This document shows, in pieces, positions 58,784 through 64,000 of a DNA stretch of 64,000 nucleotides (positions are counted from its first letter, which is position 1; each line of letters starts with the position of its first letter). Below the pieces are notes generated by a model, which searched no databases, had not been told where the DNA came from, and saw only the letters and a list, made by a program, of their open reading frames with translations. Position numbers and translations under genes: made by a program. This stretch comes from Xanthoparmelia taractica (taxonomy: Eukaryota > Ascomycota > Lecanoromycetes > Lecanorales > Parmeliaceae). Where the stretch lies: positions 1 to 64,000 of the forward strand of contig JANQBS010000095.1 of the NCBI GenBank assembly GCA_033085395.1, read 5' to 3'.

Positions 58784-59930
58784 CTACCTTCCTTACCTAT
58801 ATTATCCTATCTTGTGCTTGTGTATGGATAGATGGATGGATATCACTGTACGTATTCTCCATCAACAGCGATACTCAACCCCTGCAACCAAAAAAACAAA
58901 AAAAAGAAGGGGGAAAAAAGGTGTTCCGGTTCAAGTCACAAAGATCCAATACCTGCCGTGTCGGCTTGTCTATCTTGCTCCAATCCATGACTGTAGTCTG
59001 TTAGGGGGGGGTTTAGGGAAAAGCCCTCCCCTCTCTTTCCTCGGAATCCAAAAAGAAAAAAAGGGGTATGGGGAGGGGAGTCACAAGTACCTAGAAGTAG
59101 ACTACACAGCCCCACCCCGCACCCCCCCGCAATCAATCCCGCGCGGTGCGTTGCCCTTCCACACGCACTGAGAGCACGGACGCAGAGGGTTTTTTCCGCT
59201 GGCGGAGTAGGGTATGGAATCGTAGATTTGGGTTGAGGGGAGTGGGATGCGATGGGATGGGATAGGATGAGGCATGAAGAAGGACAGCATGGGCTTATTA
59301 TATGTACATACCGTATATAAAAGTAGGTAGGCAATAATGGAACGCAACCGCAACGATACCGCTAGCTCCCTCCCCCCAATCCCTAATCCCATACAACTTC
59401 CCCTTTCATTCCCACTCCCACCCCTTAACTTCAAAATCAGAACACCATTCAATCCCTTACCCCCACCCCCCACCCCCCCCCTCCCCTCCCCCGGTACGAA
59501 AAAGGGCTGTTGGATCCTTCTTCAACCCAACCCTACAAACTTATAATTTTGGAATCCCTCAGGAGAACTCCTATCAACATATCGTGCACCAATTCTCTCG
59601 CTTCTTCCCTTGTCAAAAGACATTCAAGGGGCCTGCTTCCCCTTGGTTTATTACACCAGCATCTCGCCCTCCCCGACTTCAGCCATGTGCTGTTCCTCAT
59701 TCCCTGCGGGGTTTGGTGTGTTTTTCAGGAAATTTCCCCTTCGACTCAGCAGCTGCTGGCTTTTTGGATCTCCCTCGTGGTGAGTTTCAGTGGTAGACCG
59801 GGCACCGGGCCTTTGAAGAGACGCTGCAGCTCGATAATTTTTCCATTCAGGGTGTTCGTTTTCTCAAGAGAGCACCGCTTGATAGTTGCTACGCCCCATG
59901 AATACACCAGTCTCAATCATTCATCAAGCC
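58784..59930. other. Gene-free stretch
   Basis: Homopolymer-rich C and A runs; nothing recognised. The 3' end contains the CTC-rich tail of the next gene read from the other strand. Confidence 0.55.
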
Positions 59931-60547
59931 TTACTCCTCCCCCTCCTCCTCCTCCTCCTCATCTTCTTCTTCCGTACCCTCCTTGGCATCTCTCTCCCCC
60001 TCGAGATAACGCTGCACAGTCTCAGTGACCCTTATGGCGGCAATTGCATCATATATAACGTTGCTCGTATCTGGGTCCTCAAAGGTGCCTGCACTCATGT
60101 TGGAATTCAGCCAATAGGAGGCCGTTTACGCCGCAAGCTGACTAAGTAGTCTTGGCGTTTCTTCATCCCTTAGCTAGATAGTTCGCCTCTCCTATTTAGT
60201 TAAGTAATTAATTTATGCTACATGAGACCACTCAATCCTCCAATCCAATAACTCATCAAGTCCTGTGGCAGCTTCTCCCCAGTCCTTCTCCCCAGCTCCA
60301 GCAGTATTGACTTTCTCAGGTAACCATCAGGCTTGTTTGGGCTAGCCCACACCTGTCCTGGTGGAAGCTTTTCTTTGAATCCTGCCCACTCGTTGTCCTC
60401 CGCGTGGAGCCATGCCAGTATACATCTCATGTAGAGGAACCGGCGGGCAGGGCGGTTATCATTCAGAAAGGTTAGTTTTCGGCCATCGATATCACGCCAC
60501 CTCCACTGCCACAAGATCTCCCTTCGATATGGTGCTTTTGTTGGAAT
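59931..60547 (-). CDS. Uncharacterised protein with acidic tail; start codon unclear
   Basis: The last two exons read well: 60547 (approx.)-60253 and 60088-59931. The first carries LWQWRWRDIDGRKLTFLN, RPARRFLYMRCILAWLH, GQVWASPNKPDGYLRKS and LELGRRTGEKLPQDL. The intron (gttatt...gtgcag) joins QDLM to STFEDPDTSNVIYDAI, and the protein ends in a run of Glu with one Gly (EEEEEEGEE). The joined reading keeps phase and makes a smooth sequence, so I believe it. No ATG lies at the expected start: the frame opens after a stop and reads ATT CCA ACA AAA GCA, suggesting either a lost start, an upstream exon I cannot see, or initiation at the internal ATG (60430). I do not recognise a function. Confidence 0.5.
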
Positions 60548-62343
60548 AAGGTGTGAAGTTTAGTGAGAAGGGAGTTTTGAAAGAGAGAGAGAATGGGTGA
60601 AGGAAGGTATGGCACTGTTCAGGCGGTTTTTATGAGGACCAAGGCGTAATGAGAAGAGAAGCTTTCTATATTCCTGAGAGAGAGAGAGAGAAGAGCTCCT
60701 TCCGTTAGACAAGCGTAGAACTGATGCTTTTTGGGAGGACGAGAAGGCAAATGCCTAGAGCTCTATCTCAATGATAACTCCTTTTCTTCTTCCCATTTTC
60801 TCAACGGTTTCCAACCTTGTTTTAACCACCGGTCCCTTTAACAACCAGTCCCTGTGAAACCCATATCTAAAAATCAAACAAAAAATACAAAAGGCGCAGC
60901 GAGTCAAAGATAGCTATTATTGTCTCTTATATAGATTTAAAAATAAATTCAACAATAGCGTTGGATTAAATAGCTGATATAATATGGCATATTTTTGTGA
61001 ACGGGAGGGAGGAAGTGAGGGTATACACTTGCTTGGATGTGATAATATAGGAGGAGAGGGGAGGAAAGACGATCGGAGTGTACAACAGTAAAGTATGGGA
61101 TATGTATAGATGGTGTTTATGTATATAAGGGAAGTAATACAAGGGAGCGAGTGGGCTTCGCAAAGACTGCTCCCCGCTCTTGTCACAATTTTCCAAGACT
61201 TGGCTCCCAGATAGGCCAGAGAAGAGGCGGTAAAGAAAGCACTGTTGTTGCTGCAACGACTGAATCAATGCATGTGAGACAATTTATTGATACAAAGACT
61301 ACAGCACCATACCCCAAGACATTGCAAAGGAAAAAAAAGAACCGTCCACCCGCTCAAACCAATCTCACCCCTTTCCATACTTGGTACAAAAGACCATAGT
61401 AAGACCACCCTCACACCCACGCACCCATCGGGCCAAGAACCCATCAATACAAACCACCTCACCTCTCTCTCGCATCGCAAATGTAGAGAGCAAAACACAC
61501 ATCCCAATCCCTAGCCGGCGGCCTTCGACCCAAGTAGGTACCTTACCTTGCTGAGTACCGACCCAAGGGCTTCATACCATACCGTATCCACTGATCACAG
61601 CGCTAGTGGAGGCTTACCTCCCTCCCTCCCTCCCTCCCTCGCATCTACTTCTACACGGAGGATAATGTGGACGGAACGCCGTAGTGGACCAGGAATCTTT
61701 ACTCTTCCACTCGCTCAGCCATCGGCTCTTTAACCCATCATCCAACATTCTACGCTGACCTGGACCGAGTTCGCGTATCAAAGTAACAGTTACAGACCGT
61801 AAGATTTGTACAAACGGAGCTTTCATTCACTCGCGCCGACCCGAATCGAGAGAATCACATAACAACGACGACGATAATCGCGATGGCTTCATCTGCGCTT
61901 GTAGCAGACCATGTATATTTTTTGTTTTCTTCGGAGGGCGAGATGGGGAGGGACGAGAGCTCGAGTTAGTTAATTTCCCTAGTTAGTTGGGGTTATTAGA
62001 TTGAATCTAGGTGTCGAAGCCGATTGCTGGGTTGGTGCAAGAAGCTTGATAGTTGCCATTGATCCAGGTTGTCCTATGTGAAATGTTGAGGGTATATGGA
62101 TAGCTTATGCGAAGCATTCTTTAGCGGAAAGCTCAGGGAATTTTGCAATCGTCGACGAAAGGGAAGAGCACAGATAGTCGTGTCGATGCGTCTGTCTCCG
62201 CGCAGTGCATGAAAGGGCGAATAGGTGTCTTTGCTTTGATGATTCTATAGACGAAGTAGTCATTCCCGAGAGAAAGAAAGAAAGGTCATGTCTCCGTAAA
62301 TCCCAAAACCGCAGACCACATTGAAACGCCGCGCCTTTCCGAG
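60548..62343. other. Gene-free stretch
   Basis: Contains a CTCC tandem repeat at about 61616-61640 and a GAGA run near 60680. No gene recognised. Confidence 0.55.
61616..61640. repeat. (CTCC)6 microsatellite
   Basis: Six tandem CTCC units in intergenic DNA. Confidence 0.85.
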
Positions 62344-64000
62344 TCAAGAGTGTATAACAACGCCCAGGTCCTTGATCTTGGCAATCTGCTCCTCATCGAG
62401 GGGTTCATCCTCCCTCTCAACCTCCTCCATTCTGGTCTTCCAGTATCCATGCAAGAACTCCGGCACCGTTACTCCAAGCTGGGTGTACTTCTCCTCAAAC
62501 TCTGTGACCAGGGCGTTCAATTTGTGAATCAAAAAGCGCTCTTCGTCATGGATCTCATCACGTTCTATATTTTCCATGTCATCATGCATATTAAAGACCT
62601 CAATTCTCCCTCTGCAGCATGTATGGGTGATTCCAAGTTTTTCAAAGGTCACATATCGAATGACATCGTGCGATAACCATTGCCGTGCCTCGTGAGGGTG
62701 ACCCAGCAGATTATTCAGCCAGTCGATCACCCACATGCACTTCTCGATGCAATAAGATGAGACTTCCCAGATACCAACTGTTTTCATAATACCTTTGAGC
62801 ATCATGATCGCGGGTGTGCAGCCGTGGCTTGAGCAGGCGCAGAGACAGTTGTCGTAGTGTTTCAAAACGGCCATCTTCCCTAAAACTAACCGGCTTTCAT
62901 CCTCGAGCTCGTCCAAGCTCCCGAAGAGCATCGCGCGATTAATAATGTATGGCAGCTCGAACTTATCCGGCCAGTACATAGCTCTACCTATCCAGAAACC
63001 AATGCAATGAGCCGCAGTAATACTCGGATCATAGCGAATGTGTTCAGGCGGGTTAACCTTCCGTCCGAGATCGGCTCCCCTTGATATAAGCCACGAAAAG
63101 CGCTGTAGAGCAGCTTTAGGTCTAATAGAACGGTCATTTCCCGAAAACATCAAGGGGGTGAGCCCCAAAGAGGATGTGCAGTCCACATCAACAAATCCGC
63201 GTAGATACAGTGACTCACCCAGGGCTGGGGAGAGGTACTCGCTGTGGAACAAAGTTGTTCGATATGGTGGAGTTCGCAGTGCTGATGGAATGGGAACCTT
63301 TTTTTTCTCTAGAGCAGCGTAGACAACACACGCCCTTTCGTCAAGAAGGCGATCACTAGTAACTTTCAGGTTTTCTAGTTCCTTGCGAGTTAATTCGCTA
63401 GTGGCCAACGTATACAGGCGAGTCCTCCGGACCACTAGTGCATTTTCCAGGTGACTGATGATCTCATCGGTACTCTGCGTGATAGCTACCTTAAAGGCAC
63501 CAGAATGCAAAGGGAAATTCAGATGATCCTTTCCAGAATACAGCGCACTATCAGCCTCCAGCATTAGCTTCACCGCTTCTAGACAGTTACTTGTACAGGA
63601 GTATGCCAGAGGAAGAAATCCCTCATGGTCCGGTCGGTCGAGTAGTTCCCTGCCGCCATAATGGAGTAGTAGGATAATACCCTTGGCCAATTGCAAGAGA
63701 GGTGGAGGGGAGACTGGCCCCGCAAGTCCTGTTCATGAATGCTCTGTGGGGAACTTTGCAGTATCCGTTCAGTATCACTTTCCGACCGGCTAACGATAGC
63801 GGCAATCAGTGCACCACAGTGATATCTTGCAGAAGCATAACCGTCTATCCACCCATCATACTTGATCATCCACTCCAGTTCCCTCACATTGGGACTTGGG
63901 GAGTATATAGCCCAAGTGTAACTACGCCATTTGTCCGAATGTTCTGCGCCAGCTCCGGCCACGTCCATGGCTAGTTGGGCATACTTCTGTGCACTTCTCG
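62344..64000 (-). pseudogene. Ankyrin-repeat protein gene with a frameshift, running off the window
   Basis: Two overlapping minus frames belong together. The upstream one (open from the window edge; first ATG 63968) reads SPQSIHEQDLRGQSPLHLSC, then NWP. The downstream one (450 codons, ending at 62344) reads KGIILLLHYGGRELLDRPDH, EGFLPLAYSCTSNCLEAVKL. Joined at about 63682-63690 they form two consecutive ankyrin repeats, but the join needs one extra base, and no intron of suitable length explains it. Later parts include LGLTPLMFSGNDRSIRPKA and a long helical, Cys-containing region. The gene is either a recently broken pseudogene or carries a sequencing error at CCAAGGG. The true N-terminus may be beyond the window. 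Confidence 0.68.

Noticed and set aside
1..64000. CRISPR arrays, bacterial insertion sequences, operons or riboswitches
   Set aside because: The sequence is fungal nuclear DNA and none of these patterns was seen.

Overview
The window is nuclear DNA of a filamentous ascomycete (Pezizomycotina). Genes are intron-rich, with most introns 42-120 nt and GT-AG bounded. Recognisable genes include the conidiation regulator WetA, the RACK1 protein CpcB, the eisosome protein Nce102, a fungal highly reducing polyketide synthase and a HeLo-type protein. I cannot place the class from sequence alone.

Layout. 1-3 kb: a long GAA repeat and a mitochondrial-type tRNA-Trp(UCA) embedded in nuclear DNA. 3-6 kb: a small membrane protein, a PPxY-tailed membrane protein and the TFIIH subunit Tfb5. 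7-10 kb: a three-domain isochorismatase-like/AlkB-like/GST-like fusion. 11-18 kb: HMCES-type SRAP protein, divergent Mgr3-like TPR protein, cpcB with a U24-type C/D snoRNA in its second intron, and a Mim2-like protein. 19-26 kb: a protein ending in half of a zinc cluster, Nce102 and a DAL5-family MFS permease. 26-27 kb: a probably decayed reading frame.

27-33 kb holds a divergent pair: a complete Ser/Thr kinase with a ZZ-like zinc finger, and a HeLo-like protein whose kinase domain has lost its catalytic residues. The pairing resembles in outline the RIPK/MLKL division of labour in necroptosis; this is inference. 33-36 kb is gene-free and contains a 0.5-kb AT-rich element with long terminal inverted repeats. 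36.4-44.7 kb is a nine-exon highly reducing PKS (KS-AT-DH-cMT-ER-KR-ACP, 2622 aa) with no tailoring genes beside it.

45-57 kb is a housekeeping and development block: Erv25 (p24), a BTB protein, the succinate dehydrogenase assembly factor Sdh5, WetA, and a sterol-glucosyltransferase-like protein with a VPS13-like tail. 58-64 kb has a secreted unknown, an acidic-tailed unknown without a clear start codon, and an ankyrin-repeat gene with a frameshift that runs off the window end.

Exon coordinates were built by hand from splice sites, reading phase and family conservation. Total coding lengths were checked to be multiples of three. Family names come from recognising motifs and were not confirmed by database search.
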